NCBI RefSeq assembly: GCF_010667655.1
Contig: NZ_WHZU01000003.1
Coordinates: 31,533 to 95,532, forward strand
Length of the DNA: 64,000 nucleotides
Direction: 5' to 3'
Source: Bifidobacterium saimiriisciurei
Lineage (GTDB): Bacteria; Actinomycetota; Actinomycetes; Actinomycetales; Bifidobacteriaceae
Shown: positions 8,408 through 17,425 of the stretch, piece after piece
Layout of the letters: every line of letters begins with the position of its first letter
Position numbering within the stretch: the stretch's first letter is position 1
The notes under the pieces: generated by a model
What the model was told of the DNA's origin: nothing
What the model saw: only the letters and a program-made list of their open reading frames with translations
Databases searched by the model: none
Position numbers and translations under genes: made by a program

Positions 8408-9679
8408 ATGAGTACTTCGCCACGTCTTGCAGCCGTCAGACGCGACTGGGGACATGACGAGACCGGCTGCACGATACTGCATATCGACATGGACGCGTTC
8501 TTCGCCTCATGCGAGATCGCGCGGCATCCCGAACTCCGGGGACGGCCGGTCATCATCGGCACGGGCACGAGGTCGGTGGTGTCGGCGGCGAGTTACGAGG
8601 CCCGTCCGTTCGGCGTGAATTCGGCGATGCCGGTGGCCACGGCGAGAAGGCTGTGCCCCGACGGCGTGTTCCTGCCCGTCGACATGGCCTACTATCGCGG
8701 GGTCTCGCGTCAGGTGTTCGAGGTGTTCGGGCAGGTGACCGACCGCATCGAACGCGTTTCCGTCGATGAAGGGTACATGGATGTTTCGGCGGCGCTGCGA
8801 CGGTGGGACTCCCCCACCGCCATCGGCGCATGGATACGAGCCGAGGTGGAGCGCCGTTTCGGCCTGACCTGCTCGGTGGGCGTGGCGTCGAACAAGCTCA
8901 TCGCCAAGCTCGCCTCCACGAACGCCAAGCCGAACGGCATGCTGCTCGTGCCGAGGGCCCGTCAGGCCGAGTTCGTGCAGCTGCTGCCGGTGCGTTCGAT
9001 CCCCGGCATCGGCCCGGCATCGGCAGGACGACTCGAACAGTGGGGCGTGACCGATGTGCGGCAGCTGGCGGAGCTCGCGGAGCACGACATCGCCGAGGCG
9101 ACCGGCTCGACCGCGCAGGCCCGGCGGCTGTATCTCGCCGCGCGCGGCGTCGACGAACGCAAGGTGGTGCCGTATACGCCGGAGAAGTCCATCGGTTCGG
9201 AGCATACGTTCGACGCCGACACCGCCGACGCCGACAAGGTGACGGGCCTGCTGCTCCACTGCTGCGACACGGTGGCCTCGACCCTGCGCAGACGCGGGCT
9301 GACGGCGCGCACCATCACCGTGAAGCTGCGGTTCACCGACCTCGCATACGCCACGAAGACGATGACGCTTGAGCGGCCGACCAGCACCGCCGGCGTGATG
9401 TACCCGCACAGCGTGCGCATATTGGAACGCATGCTCGGCATGCCCGAAGGCTCGGCGGCCCACGGGGCCGTGCTGCCGCGTCCCATCCGACTCGCCGGGG
9501 TCAGCGCCTCCGGTCTGGGCGACGCCGCCACGACGCCCGTGCAGGCGAGCTTCGACGACCTGCTGGCCGAGGACGGCGGCGGCAGCGCGCCGCAGCACAT
9601 GGACCGGGCCGAGCGGGCGTTGGATTCCATCCGCGAGCGGTTCGGCGCCGACGCCGTAAGGCTGGGATTGCGTACATGA
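8408..9679 (+). CDS. dinB: DNA polymerase IV (Y family)
   Basis: Error-prone translesion polymerase, 423 residues. Metal-binding catalytic residues are Asp27 in HIDMDAFF and Asp120-Glu121 in SVDEGYMD. The helix-hairpin-helix stretch IPGIGPASAGRL and a C-terminal little-finger region (GVSASGL) follow. I chose ATG 8408 because upstream in-frame codons show no better ribosome site; GGGAG lies very close to it. No LexA-like box is obvious in the short gap to tRNA-Ser. Confidence 0.95.
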   Translation: MSTSPRLAAVRRDWGHDETGCTILHIDMDAFFASCEIARHPELRGRPVIIGTGTRSVVSAASYEARPFGVNSAMPVATARRLCPDGVFLPVDMAYYRGVSRQVFEVFGQVTDRIERVSVDEGYMDVSAALRRWDSPTAIGAWIRAEVERRFGLTCSVGVASNKLIAKLASTNAKPNGMLLVPRARQAEFVQLLPVRSIPGIGPASAGRLEQWGVTDVRQLAELAEHDIAEATGSTAQARRLYLAARGVDERKVVPYTPEKSIGSEHTFDADTADADKVTGLLLHCCDTVASTLRRRGLTARTITVKLRFTDLAYATKTMTLERPTSTAGVMYPHSVRILERMLGMPEGSAAHGAVLPRPIRLAGVSASGLGDAATTPVQASFDDLLAEDGGGSAPQHMDRAERALDSIRERFGADAVRLGLRT

Positions 9680-9760
9680 ATCGTTCGATACACGGCCGAC
9701 ACGCCGGTTTCCGGCCGGTATCGCACGATTCGTGCACCGATGACGGAAGAACTTCGATAT

Positions 9761-9794
9761 AAAAATCCCCGGCCGCTTCCACGACCGGGGATTT
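9761..9794 (-). terminator. Terminator of the uronate GPH transporter gene
   Basis: On the minus strand, AATCCCCGG and CCGGGGATT arms enclose a 12-nt loop, followed by TTTATA. It lies about 120 bp beyond the transporter stop and could also block dinB read-through. Confidence 0.7.
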
Positions 9795-9824
9795 CTGGAA
9801 GACGACACGCCCAAAGGAGGACGC

Positions 9825-9923
9825 GTGATGTCGGCCGGCGAACCGGCCGACACATCATTTACCTATCGATATTCATTTATCGAGCGGGATTCACCGACCG
9901 GCGTTCACCGAATCAGTGGGTGA
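9825..9923 (+). CDS. Possible small ORF with perfect Shine-Dalgarno
   Basis: Plus-strand AAAGGAGG lies 4 bp before GTG 9825 and 7 bp before ATG 9828. The frame (MSAGEPADTSFTYRYSFIER...) encodes about 31 residues and ends at TGA 9921-9923, overlapping the tail of the oppositely oriented transporter gene. The ORF contains a 10-bp inverted repeat (TGTCGGCCGG...). No family is recognised. It may be fortuitous, or may be a leader-type ORF. Confidence 0.25.
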   Translation: MMSAGEPADTSFTYRYSFIERDSPTGVHRISG

Positions 9924-11340
9924 GCTCGCCCTTCTCCCACTTGCCGTTGTTCAGATCATCGGCGATCTTGCGGTACTTGTCGTCCGTCAGACCGTAGAGG
10001 AAGAAGATAATCAGCATGGCGGCGAACAGGGCCACGGCCGGGTACAGGGTCATGGCGCCCTTGATGCCGTTCAGGGTGGCCTGGGACTGCGCCTGATTGG
10101 CGACGTAGCCGGTCAGGCCCAGGATGCCGGCGGAGATGATGGCGGCCAGGGACTGCGCGAGCTTACGGGAGAAGTTGAACGCGGCCACGGTGATGCCTTC
10201 CTTGCGGATGCCGGTGTGCCACTCGCCGTAGTCGATGACGTCGTTGACGAAGGCCCAGGTGATGCCGTTCGGGATGGCGAGGCAGATGTAGCCGAGGGTC
10301 ACGAAGATGATGAACGTGGTGAGGTTGGTCGGCAGGAAGAAGTTGATGAGGTTGGCGACCGCACCGACGATGAAGCAGAACACGGCGACCTGCTTCTTGC
10401 CGAACTTCTTCACCAGGAACGGGATGGAGAGGATGGCCACGATGGAGCAGCCCATCTGGATGGCGTTGATCACCGGCTGCAGACCCATGTTGCCCAGGTT
10501 GTACTCGGCGAAGTACAGCATCATGGCGTTGTTGGTGTTCATGGCGGAGATGGTGAACAGGGTCATGAGAATGATGGCGAGCAGCGGCTTGTTGGTGAAG
10601 ACCACCTTGATGTAGGCGCCGACGCCTTCCTTGGCCTTGTCGCCGGTCTTCTCACGGTTGATCTTGATGTGTTCCTTGCAGTTGAAGAACGTGACGGCGA
10701 AGCAGCACACGCCGATGATGGCCATGATGGCGGAGGCGACGGCGTAGCCGTGGAACGTGGTGACCTTGCCGTTGGAGTCGGAGAACAGCAGGATGATCGG
10801 GATGAAGGCCACGCCGGTGATCCACTGGGCGCCGAGGGAGCCGGCCTGACGGGTGGTGGCCAGCTGGGCACGCTCATCGACGTCTCGGGTCATGACGTTG
10901 GCGAGGCCCACGTACGGCAGGTTGGTGAAGGAGTAGCAGGTGCCCCATGCCATGTAGGTGACGAACGCGTAGACGATGCGGCCCCACATCGGGAAGTCCG
11001 GCATGGTGAACGTGATGACCGTCAGGATGGACAGCACGATGGCGCCGACCATCATGACCGGACGGAACTTGCCGTGCTTGCCGACCCTGCGGCTGTCGAC
11101 GAAGGCGCCGGCGATCGGGTCCATGAAGGCGTCGTAGATCTTGGTGACGGCCATGATCGTGGCCACCATGCCCGGGTTGATGAGCGCCACATCGGTGTAG
11201 AACTTGGTCAGGTAGGCCTGGCCCAGATCGAACATGAAGCCGTTGCCGAGATCGCCGAAGCCGTAGCCGATCTTCTCTCGCCAGCTCAGCTTCACCTGGC
11301 CGTTGACTGCAGCCGCTTTCTCTTCTACTGAAGTTGTCAT
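9913..11340 (-). CDS. GPH-family sugar symporter, probable uronate/glucuronide uptake
   Basis: A 475-residue, 12-helix major-facilitator protein of the glycoside-pentoside-hexuronide:cation symporter family. Markers are GYGFGDLGNGFMF at helix 1, DAFMDPIAGAFVDSRR in the first cytoplasmic loop and NDVIDYGEWHTGIRKEG in the central region. It is directly downstream of uxaC (153 bp), which suggests a uronate or glucuronide substrate. The intercistronic gap carries two large hairpins and no strong promoter, so co-transcription with uxaC is likely. Substrate identity is inference. Confidence 0.88.
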   Translation of the reverse strand: MTTSVEEKAAAVNGQVKLSWREKIGYGFGDLGNGFMFDLGQAYLTKFYTDVALINPGMVATIMAVTKIYDAFMDPIAGAFVDSRRVGKHGKFRPVMMVGAIVLSILTVITFTMPDFPMWGRIVYAFVTYMAWGTCYSFTNLPYVGLANVMTRDVDERAQLATTRQAGSLGAQWITGVAFIPIILLFSDSNGKVTTFHGYAVASAIMAIIGVCCFAVTFFNCKEHIKINREKTGDKAKEGVGAYIKVVFTNKPLLAIILMTLFTISAMNTNNAMMLYFAEYNLGNMGLQPVINAIQMGCSIVAILSIPFLVKKFGKKQVAVFCFIVGAVANLINFFLPTNLTTFIIFVTLGYICLAIPNGITWAFVNDVIDYGEWHTGIRKEGITVAAFNFSRKLAQSLAAIISAGILGLTGYVANQAQSQATLNGIKGAMTLYPAVALFAAMLIIFFLYGLTDDKYRKIADDLNNGKWEKGELTH

Positions 11341-11366
11341 GATATTACTACCTTTTCAGTGTGTTA

Positions 11367-11479
11367 CGCGTGGCGTCGGCTGCTGCGTCGACGCCACGCG
11401 ACCCTTCCTTTTCGATTTTCAGTTATGCGTATTCGGTTATGAATGCCGCCGGCCGGGAGCTGCCTCCCCCGGCCGGCGG
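11367..11479 (-). other. Two strong intercistronic hairpins between uxaC and transporter
   Basis: One palindrome pairs 11367-11377 (CGCGTGGCGTC) with 11390-11400. The other pairs 11446-11457 (CCGCCGGCCGGG) with 11468-11479. Neither is followed by a U-tract on the minus strand, so they are more likely mRNA-stabilising or partial-attenuation structures than full terminators. Confidence 0.6.
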
Positions 11480-11493
11480 TCGCGTACCGGCAG

Positions 11494-12900
11494 TTACGCG
11501 AACAGCTCCTTGGCGTTGTTGTAGGAGACGTCCTGCACCAGCGGGGCCAGGGTGTCGAGATCCGACGGGATCTCGCCGCGGGATGCCCACTCGCCCAGCT
11601 GCTCGCACAGGATGCGGCGGAAGAACTCGTGGCGCGGGAAGCTCAGGAACGAACGGGAGTCGGTGGTCATGCCCACGAAGTTGCCCAGCAGGGAGCCTTC
11701 GGCCATGGTCTGGATCTGCTTGCGGATGCCCTCGCGGGTGTCGTTGAACCACCAGGCGTTGCCGAGGGCCATGTGCTGCTTCATGCCGCCCTGGAAGCAT
11801 CCCATGATGGTGGTGATGGCCAGGTAGTCGTTCGGGTTGAGCGAGTAGATGATCATCTTCGGGATGGAGTCGGTCTTGGCGGCCTCGTTGAGCAGGGCGG
11901 CCAGCGGCTCGGCGATGGAACGGTCGTTGATCGAGTCGTAGCCGGTGTCGGGGCCGTGGATGGCGAACTCGCGCTCGTTGATGTTGCGCATCGCGTGGAT
12001 GTGCAGCTGCATGGTCCAGCCGTGGGCCTTGTAGATCTTCATGAGGTCGAGGAACAGCTGGGTGCGGTACTTGGTGACCTCCTCGAAGGTCAGCGGCTCG
12101 CCGGCACGGGCCTTGGCGAGGATCGCGTCGCGCTCGGCGGCGGTGGACGTCGCGTACACCATGAGGTCGGCGGCGTGGTCGGACAGGCGGGAGCCGTGCT
12201 CGTGGAAGAAGTCGACGCGCTTGTTGATGGCGGCCATCATGTCGTCGAAGGAGTTGACCTTGTCGCCGGTGACCTGCTCGAGCTGGTCGACCCACTCGGA
12301 GAAGCCGGCCTTGTCGGGGTTGAGGGCCTTGTCCGGGCGCATGGCCGGAATCATCTTGAAGGTGTCGCCGCCTTCCTTCTCGAAGGCGATGTGGTACTCG
12401 AGGGAGTCGACCGGGTCGTCGGTGGTGCAGATGGTGTCGAGGTTCATGCGGCGCAGCAGCGAGCGGCGGGAGAACTCCGGGGTGGCCAGCATCTCGTTGG
12501 TCTTCTCGTAGATGGCCTTGGCGGTCTTGGAGTTCAGCTCGTCGGTGATGCCGAAGTAGCGGCGCAGCTCCTGGTGCGTCCACATGTAGACCGGGGAGCC
12601 GATGGCCTTCTCCATGGTCTGCGCGTAGGCATAGAACTTGTCCCACGGATCGCCGTTGCCGGTGATGAGCTCCTCCGGGACGCCGTTGGCGCGCTCCAAA
12701 CGCCACTTGTAGTGGTCGCCGTAGTTGTTGCCGTCGGTGAGCCAGGCCTCGACGATGTCCTTGAAGTTCGGATCCTTGTAGATCTCCTCGGGGTGCAGAT
12801 GGCAGTGGTAATCGACGATCGGCATGCTTTCCGCGTAGTTGTGGAACAGGTCCTTCGCCAGATCCGTCGTCAGCAGGTAGTCATCATCCATGAATGCCAT
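11494..12900 (-). CDS. uxaC: Glucuronate isomerase (uronate isomerase)
   Basis: Converts D-glucuronate to D-fructuronate (and galacturonate to tagaturonate), the first step after glucuronide cleavage. The 468 residues begin MAFMDDDYLLTTDLAKDL; the amidohydrolase-type metal motif VDYHCHLHPEEI follows at about residue 29. Other family stretches include MNLDTICTTDDPVDS, GWTMQLHIHAMRN and the C-terminal TDSRSFLSFPRHEFFRRILC. ATG 12900 has AGGAAGGA seven bases upstream; in-frame codons further up run into the operator region. This gene links to eda and kdgK about 46 kb away through shared chemistry. Confidence 0.96.
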   Translation of the reverse strand: MAFMDDDYLLTTDLAKDLFHNYAESMPIVDYHCHLHPEEIYKDPNFKDIVEAWLTDGNNYGDHYKWRLERANGVPEELITGNGDPWDKFYAYAQTMEKAIGSPVYMWTHQELRRYFGITDELNSKTAKAIYEKTNEMLATPEFSRRSLLRRMNLDTICTTDDPVDSLEYHIAFEKEGGDTFKMIPAMRPDKALNPDKAGFSEWVDQLEQVTGDKVNSFDDMMAAINKRVDFFHEHGSRLSDHAADLMVYATSTAAERDAILAKARAGEPLTFEEVTKYRTQLFLDLMKIYKAHGWTMQLHIHAMRNINEREFAIHGPDTGYDSINDRSIAEPLAALLNEAAKTDSIPKMIIYSLNPNDYLAITTIMGCFQGGMKQHMALGNAWWFNDTREGIRKQIQTMAEGSLLGNFVGMTTDSRSFLSFPRHEFFRRILCEQLGEWASRGEIPSDLDTLAPLVQDVSYNNAKELFA

Positions 12901-13047
12901 GGTCGTTTCCTTCCTCGAACTCCGTTGTCGTGACACACGATGGGATGGCTGTCGCAGGGCCCAGATGCGTGTGTTCTCGATTTCGTAGCCGTTATTGCCT
13001 TGTCGGATTGCGTCCATGCAACCCGGCGTTACCTTGACTGTAAGAAG

Positions 13048-13137
13048 CGTGAGCTGAATCACGTTTTTTTGTTGCCAAGATTTGCACAGACACGCGAGGG
13101 ATCGCCGGAAAATGGCAACCGCTGGCAACATTTGCCC
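13048..13137. promoter_or_regulatory. Operator cluster upstream of uxaC
   Basis: Between uxaC and the divergent HIT gene lie a 16-bp palindrome CGTGAGCTGAATCACG (13048-13063), GTTGCCAAGATTTGCA (13071-13086), and a pair of TGGCAAC elements (13113-13119, 13123-13129). The second TGGCAAC runs into the perfect inverted repeat GGCAA-CAT-TTGCC (13125-13137). The same set recurs upstream of the transporter gene at 56633-58180. This is seen directly; the identity of the bound regulator is unknown, with LacI family most likely. Confidence 0.65.
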
Positions 13138-13191
13138 ATGCGACGGCATCGTTTTCTATCGTGGAAGTGCATCTATCGAAAGGAATTTCTG

Positions 13192-13614
13192 ATGAGCAAC
13201 GAAGCTTGTGCATACTGCGACGAAGGCGCCGCGCTCGACGCGTTCGGCATCAAGATCTACGAACTTCCGGCCAGCAAGGTCGTCCTGTTCAAGGAACAGA
13301 GCCACAAGGGCCGCGTGATCGTGGCCTCGAAGCACCACGTCTCCGAGATCGTGGAGCTGAGCAAGGAGGACCGCGACGCGTTCTTCGACGACGTGGACCG
13401 CGTGGCCAAGGCCGTGCACGCCACATTCCACCCCGACAAGGTGAACTACGGCGCCTACGGCGACACCGGCCATCACCTGCACTTCCATCTCGTGCCGAAG
13501 TACAAGGACGACGAGTTCGAATGGGGCGGCACCTTCGCCATGAACCCCGATCGCGTGCACCTGACCGACGCCGAATACGACGAGATGGCCAAGGCCATCG
13601 TCGCCAACCTGTAA
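13192..13614 (+). CDS. HIT family nucleotide hydrolase/transferase
   Basis: A 140-residue histidine-triad protein; the active-site motif is H95-L-H97-F-H99-L-V. An N-terminal CAYC pair (Cys6, Cys9) may bind zinc. Members hydrolyse dinucleoside polyphosphates or nucleoside phosphoramidates; the substrate cannot be told here. ATG 13192 follows AAAGGAATTTCTG. The gene is monocistronic, divergent from uxaC, with its own terminator. Confidence 0.92.
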   Translation: MSNEACAYCDEGAALDAFGIKIYELPASKVVLFKEQSHKGRVIVASKHHVSEIVELSKEDRDAFFDDVDRVAKAVHATFHPDKVNYGAYGDTGHHLHFHLVPKYKDDEFEWGGTFAMNPDRVHLTDAEYDEMAKAIVANL

Positions 13615-13714
13615 TCGGCGAACGATTGGATAACCAATAATCAAATATCATCCGTCGGCCGTCTTCGGCGGCCAACGATCGTTTACGTCTTTGCCTTACG
13701 TCAACGATGCTTGC

Positions 13715-13758
13715 GGACGCACATGCTGGCCCTTCCTCATGTGCGTCCGTATTTTTTT
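13715..13758 (+). terminator. Terminator of the HIT gene
   Basis: GGACGCACATG and CATGTGCGTCC form an 11-bp stem around a 12-nt loop, followed by GTATTTTTTT on the plus strand. Confidence 0.88.
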
Positions 13759-13782
13759 GCCGTCCTATCGTCGGTTTATCGT

Positions 13783-14919
13783 CTATCGACGGTTCGTCAG
13801 GCGTTCGACGGCCGCATCGACGGCCGCATCGGTCGCCGTCGACGAGACGCGCAGATATGACGCGTCGCCATAGAATTCGCCGGGGCTGACGATGATGCCG
13901 ATCCCGGCGAGGTCGTCGATGTCCTTCCAGCAGTCGCCGCTGATGGCCTTCACCCACACGTACAGCGCGCCCTGCGGCATGGCGGCGTCGTATCCGGCGG
14001 CGTTCAGGCCACGCACCAGCTTTTCAAGACGGTTGCGGTAGCGTTCGCGCTGTTCGATGACGGATGCGACGTCGTCGAGGCCGGCGGCCATGGCGGCCTG
14101 GCTCGGTCCGGGGATGATCTGGCCGATCTGCTTGCGCGTCTCCAGCATCGGCGCGACGATGGCGTCGTCGCCGACGATCAATGCCGTGCGATAGCCGGCC
14201 ATGTTCGACTGCTTGCTCAGCGAATACAGGCACAGCAGGCCTTCGGCGCCGCCGTCGCACACGTCGTCGTTCAGGATGCAGCTCGTCGCCGACAGTTCGG
14301 CGGGCGACGAGCCCCAATCCATCAGCGCATAGCATTCGTCGGACACAACGACCGCGCCGATGCGACGGGCGGCGACGACGATGTCGTGCAATTGCGCCGC
14401 GGACAGCACCTCGCCGCTGGGGTTCGACGGCGAGTTCACCCATACCATCTTCACGCCCTTGACGTTCGCCCACGATTCCACGTCGGCGACGTCGGTCTTC
14501 AGCGTCGTCGCACCGGCGAGCTGCGTGCCGATCTCATACGTCGGATAGGAGATGCGCGGCTGGACGACCACGTCGCCGGCGCCGAGACCGAGCAGCGAGG
14601 CCATGAGCGAGACGCCCTCCTTGGAGCCGACCGTCGGGCAGATGCCGGCGCCGATGCGCTCCAGGTCGACGCCACGCAGGTCGCGGAACCATCGCGCGAT
14701 GGACTCGCGCAGCGCCGCAGTGCCGCGGGTGACCGGATATCCGTAGGCGTTCGACGCGTTCGCGGCGTCGGCGAGCGCCTTGCGGACGCTTGCGGGCACG
14801 GCGTCGACCGGCGAGCCGATGGACAGGTCGATCATCCCGTCGGGATGGGCCGCGGCGGTCTTCTTCGCGGCGGCGAGACGCGACCAGTCATATGGCGTGC
14901 TGAATGGTGAGAATCCCAC
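13783..14919 (-). CDS. dapC: Succinyldiaminopimelate transaminase (DapC-type aminotransferase)
   Basis: PLP-dependent fold-type I aminotransferase, 378 residues. It is predicted to transfer the amino group in the succinylated DAP/lysine pathway, which feeds peptidoglycan. The Schiff-base lysine is Lys236 in SLSKQSNMAGYR; NSPSNPSG and SDECYALMDWG form the rest of the PLP pocket. I start it at GTG 14919 (VGFSPFSTPYDW), which has AAAGG eight bases upstream; the longer frame adds residues without family support. It is downstream of fdxC, the conserved actinobacterial fdxC-dapC arrangement that supports the dapC call over other class I aminotransferases. Confidence 0.9.
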   Translation of the reverse strand: MGFSPFSTPYDWSRLAAAKKTAAAHPDGMIDLSIGSPVDAVPASVRKALADAANASNAYGYPVTRGTAALRESIARWFRDLRGVDLERIGAGICPTVGSKEGVSLMASLLGLGAGDVVVQPRISYPTYEIGTQLAGATTLKTDVADVESWANVKGVKMVWVNSPSNPSGEVLSAAQLHDIVVAARRIGAVVVSDECYALMDWGSSPAELSATSCILNDDVCDGGAEGLLCLYSLSKQSNMAGYRTALIVGDDAIVAPMLETRKQIGQIIPGPSQAAMAAGLDDVASVIEQRERYRNRLEKLVRGLNAAGYDAAMPQGALYVWVKAISGDCWKDIDDLAGIGIIVSPGEFYGDASYLRVSSTATDAAVDAAVERLTNRR

Positions 14920-15092
14920 GATATAAGCCTTTCCGATCGGGGGTGATCCGAACAACGGGATGATTCGGGAAGAGAGGTTCGGGAAGAAAAAGCCCCCCGA
15001 TATACGGCAGGTATATGGGGAGTCTGCGGTGTCTGGCGATGAACGCCTCTGACGATTGTCCTACGACGGTACGGGACCGTTCCCCGATCCCG

Positions 15093-15416
15093 TCAGTCCT
15101 GGTTCTGCGGGGGCAGGGCCGCCACTTCGGCCTCGTCATGGTCGATCGCGCCGAAGCCCGAGGCTCCGCCCTGATCGCCGACCTCGGCGAAGAAGCGGAC
15201 GGCCGCGTCCTTGTACCAGGCCCACTCGTCCGGCAGGTCGTCCTCGTAGAAGATGGCCTCGGTGGGGCACACGGGTTCGCATGCGCCGCAGTCGACGCAC
15301 TCGTTCGGATTGATGTACAGCGTACGGGGGCCTTCGTAGATGCAATCCACCGGGCACTCGTCCACGCAGGCCTTGTCCTTCACGTCCACGCAAGGCTGGG
15401 CAACAACATATGGCAT
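15093..15416 (-). CDS. fdxC: 7Fe ferredoxin (FdxC type)
   Basis: A 107-residue cytoplasmic electron carrier. Cysteines at 9, 17, 21, 25, 40, 43, 46 and 50 match the [3Fe-4S][4Fe-4S] actinobacterial ferredoxin pattern, including CVDVKDKACVDECPVDCIYEG and CVDCGACEPVCPTEAI. After the cluster domain comes a C-terminal extension of about 50 residues (EWAWYKDAAVRFFAEVGDQG) also seen in actinobacterial homologues. ATG 15416 is preceded by AGGAGGAC. The gap to dapC is 173 bp. Confidence 0.94.
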   Translation of the reverse strand: MPYVVAQPCVDVKDKACVDECPVDCIYEGPRTLYINPNECVDCGACEPVCPTEAIFYEDDLPDEWAWYKDAAVRFFAEVGDQGGASGFGAIDHDEAEVAALPPQNQD

Positions 15417-15616
15417 AGCCGTCCTCCTGATTCGTTCGGTTCGACCGGTCCGGCCGGTCCGGCCGCCGGCCCGCCGCATATCCCCGCGGCGTTACGCGCA
15501 CTGTGCATCAAGTCTACGCCGCCCCCACAACAGCGGGGCCTCCACGTCACTGACGACGGGAGGCCCTGCCGGGAGGCCATTCGACTGTTCCTCGATGCCT
15601 ACGATGCCTATTGTGT

Positions 15617-17122
15617 CTACTCTTCGATGTCTCCCTTGAGCTGGTTCAGCCCCAGACGGGAGTGATGGTAGCCGTAGGAGAGGTAGATGATGAAGCCGAC
15701 GACCAGCCATACGAGGAAACGCACCCAGGTGAGCACGGTGAGGTTGAGCATGAGCCACAGGTTCGCCAGACCGATGAGGACCGGAATCCACGGGTTGCCG
15801 GGCATGGTGAAGGAGCGCTTGAGATCGGGGCGCTTCTTGCGCATGATCGGGATGGAGATGGCGACCAGCGTGAACGCGGACAGGGTGCCGATGTTCACCA
15901 TGTCGCTCAGCACGCCGATGTCGAAGAGGGCGGCGACGAGGGCCACGATCACGCCGCAGACGATCTGCAGGACGGCCGGGGTGCCGTGCACGCCGGTCTT
16001 GGAGAGGCCTCGCGGCAGCAGGCCGTCGCGGCTCATGGCGAACACGATGCGGGTGAGGCCGAGCAGCAGCACCATGACCACGGTGGCCAGGCCCAGCACG
16101 ATGCCGAAGCTGATGATCTTCGCGGCCCAGTTCGCGCCGACGAGCTCGAACGCGGTGGCGAGCGACGGACTGTCGGCCTTGGCGAGGTCCTTGTAGGAGA
16201 CCATGCCGGTGGTGACGACGGCGACGGCCACGTACATGATGATGATGAGCAGCATGCCGGTGCCGATGCCCAGCGGCACGGACTTCTTCGGGTTGTCGGT
16301 CTCCTCGGCGGCGGTGGCCACCACGTCGAAGCCGATGAACGCGAAGAACACGAGTGCGGCGCCGGAGAGGATGCCGGGGATGCCGTAGATGGACGGGACC
16401 ATGCCGGTGGCCCACTGCCACAGCGGCTGCGCCCAGATGCCGGTGACCTCGGAGGAGGCCGTCTGGATGGTGTCGGCCGGCTGGCTCGGCGGGATGAACG
16501 GCGTGAAGTTGGAGGCCTTGACGTAGAAGAAGCCGACGATGACGACGAAGAACACGATGCCGATCTTCAGCACGGTCATCGCGCCGTCGACTCGGGCGCC
16601 GAGCCTGGTGCCGAAGACAAGCAGCGTGGTGAAGAACGCCACGATGATGATCGGCGCCACGTCAAGCGCGAACGAGCCGATCTGGATGTTCGTGTTGAGG
16701 TTCCAGCCCATCAGCCGGAAGAAGTCGTTGAGATACACGCCCCAGTATTTGGAGATGACGGAGCCCGCCATGAGCATCTCGAGGATGAGATCCCAGCCGA
16801 TGATCCACGCCACGATCTCGCCGACGGTGGTGTAGGTGAACGTGTAGGCGGAGCCGGCGACCGGAATCATCGAGGCGAATTCGGCATAGCACATCACGGC
16901 GGCGCCGCAGACGATGCCGGCGATGATGAAGCTGATGATCACGGCGGGGCCGGCGTGGTAGGCCGCGGCCTGCGCGCCCACGGAGAAGATGCCCGCGCCG
17001 ACGGCGACGGCGACGCCCATGATGGCAAGATCCCACCACTTGAGGTTGCGCTTGAGTTTACGGTCGGCCTCGTCGGTTTCGGCGATGGTCTGCTCGACCG
17101 TCTTGGTTCGTAAAAGATTCAT
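15617..17122 (-). CDS. APC-family amino-acid permease
   Basis: A 501-residue, 12-helix amino acid-polyamine-organocation transporter of the cationic amino acid (CAT/YfnA-like) type. The helix 1 signature WDLAIMGVAVAVGAGIFSVG is clear, with FAFIGFDVVATAAEETDNPKK in helix 6. The N-terminus carries a cytoplasmic stretch of about 27 residues rich in Thr/Glu/Lys. The substrate is not determinable. It has its own promoter and does not share an operon with its neighbours. Confidence 0.9.
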   Translation of the reverse strand: MNLLRTKTVEQTIAETDEADRKLKRNLKWWDLAIMGVAVAVGAGIFSVGAQAAAYHAGPAVIISFIIAGIVCGAAVMCYAEFASMIPVAGSAYTFTYTTVGEIVAWIIGWDLILEMLMAGSVISKYWGVYLNDFFRLMGWNLNTNIQIGSFALDVAPIIIVAFFTTLLVFGTRLGARVDGAMTVLKIGIVFFVVIVGFFYVKASNFTPFIPPSQPADTIQTASSEVTGIWAQPLWQWATGMVPSIYGIPGILSGAALVFFAFIGFDVVATAAEETDNPKKSVPLGIGTGMLLIIIMYVAVAVVTTGMVSYKDLAKADSPSLATAFELVGANWAAKIISFGIVLGLATVVMVLLLGLTRIVFAMSRDGLLPRGLSKTGVHGTPAVLQIVCGVIVALVAALFDIGVLSDMVNIGTLSAFTLVAISIPIMRKKRPDLKRSFTMPGNPWIPVLIGLANLWLMLNLTVLTWVRFLVWLVVGFIIYLSYGYHHSRLGLNQLKGDIEE

Positions 17123-17425
17123 GTCCTTCTCCCGGTGTCGGTTGAGGCACAGGTTCCGAGGAACCCCTGAAAATGTACCCTGAAGAGATTAGGCGGGAAT
17201 TATGAATTCACCAAGAAACATGCAGGGTTTTCCACACATCCGAACAATAATGCCCGAATAATGGACATGAACGGCCGAAAAACGGATGGTGAACGGGTTC
17301 TTGCCTGCGGGTCGGGCCGACGACGGCCGCAGCAGGTGCGGCAGACCCGCGCCGAAACACGCCGGGCCACACCTAATCGACAACGGCCGGCACGGGCCCC
17401 GTCAGGACCGGTGCCGGCCGAAGGA
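17123..17425. promoter_or_regulatory. Promoter region of APC permease and murB 3' hairpin
   Basis: On the minus strand, TTGGTG (17209-17214) and TAATCT (17186-17191) are exactly 17 bp apart, a good promoter for the permease. At 17386-17421, downstream of murB, GGCCGGCAC and GTGCCGGCC arms form a GC-rich hairpin without a U-tract, a possible weak terminator. Nothing else is seen in the roughly 300 bp. Confidence 0.65.

Noticed and set aside
12901..13149. Extended N-terminus for UxaC
   Set aside because: MAFMDDDYL with AGGAAGGA upstream matches the family start; the rest is regulatory sequence.
12940..13191. Extended N-terminus for the HIT protein
   Set aside because: The region holds the operators; the real start at 13192 has a ribosome site and matches the family start.
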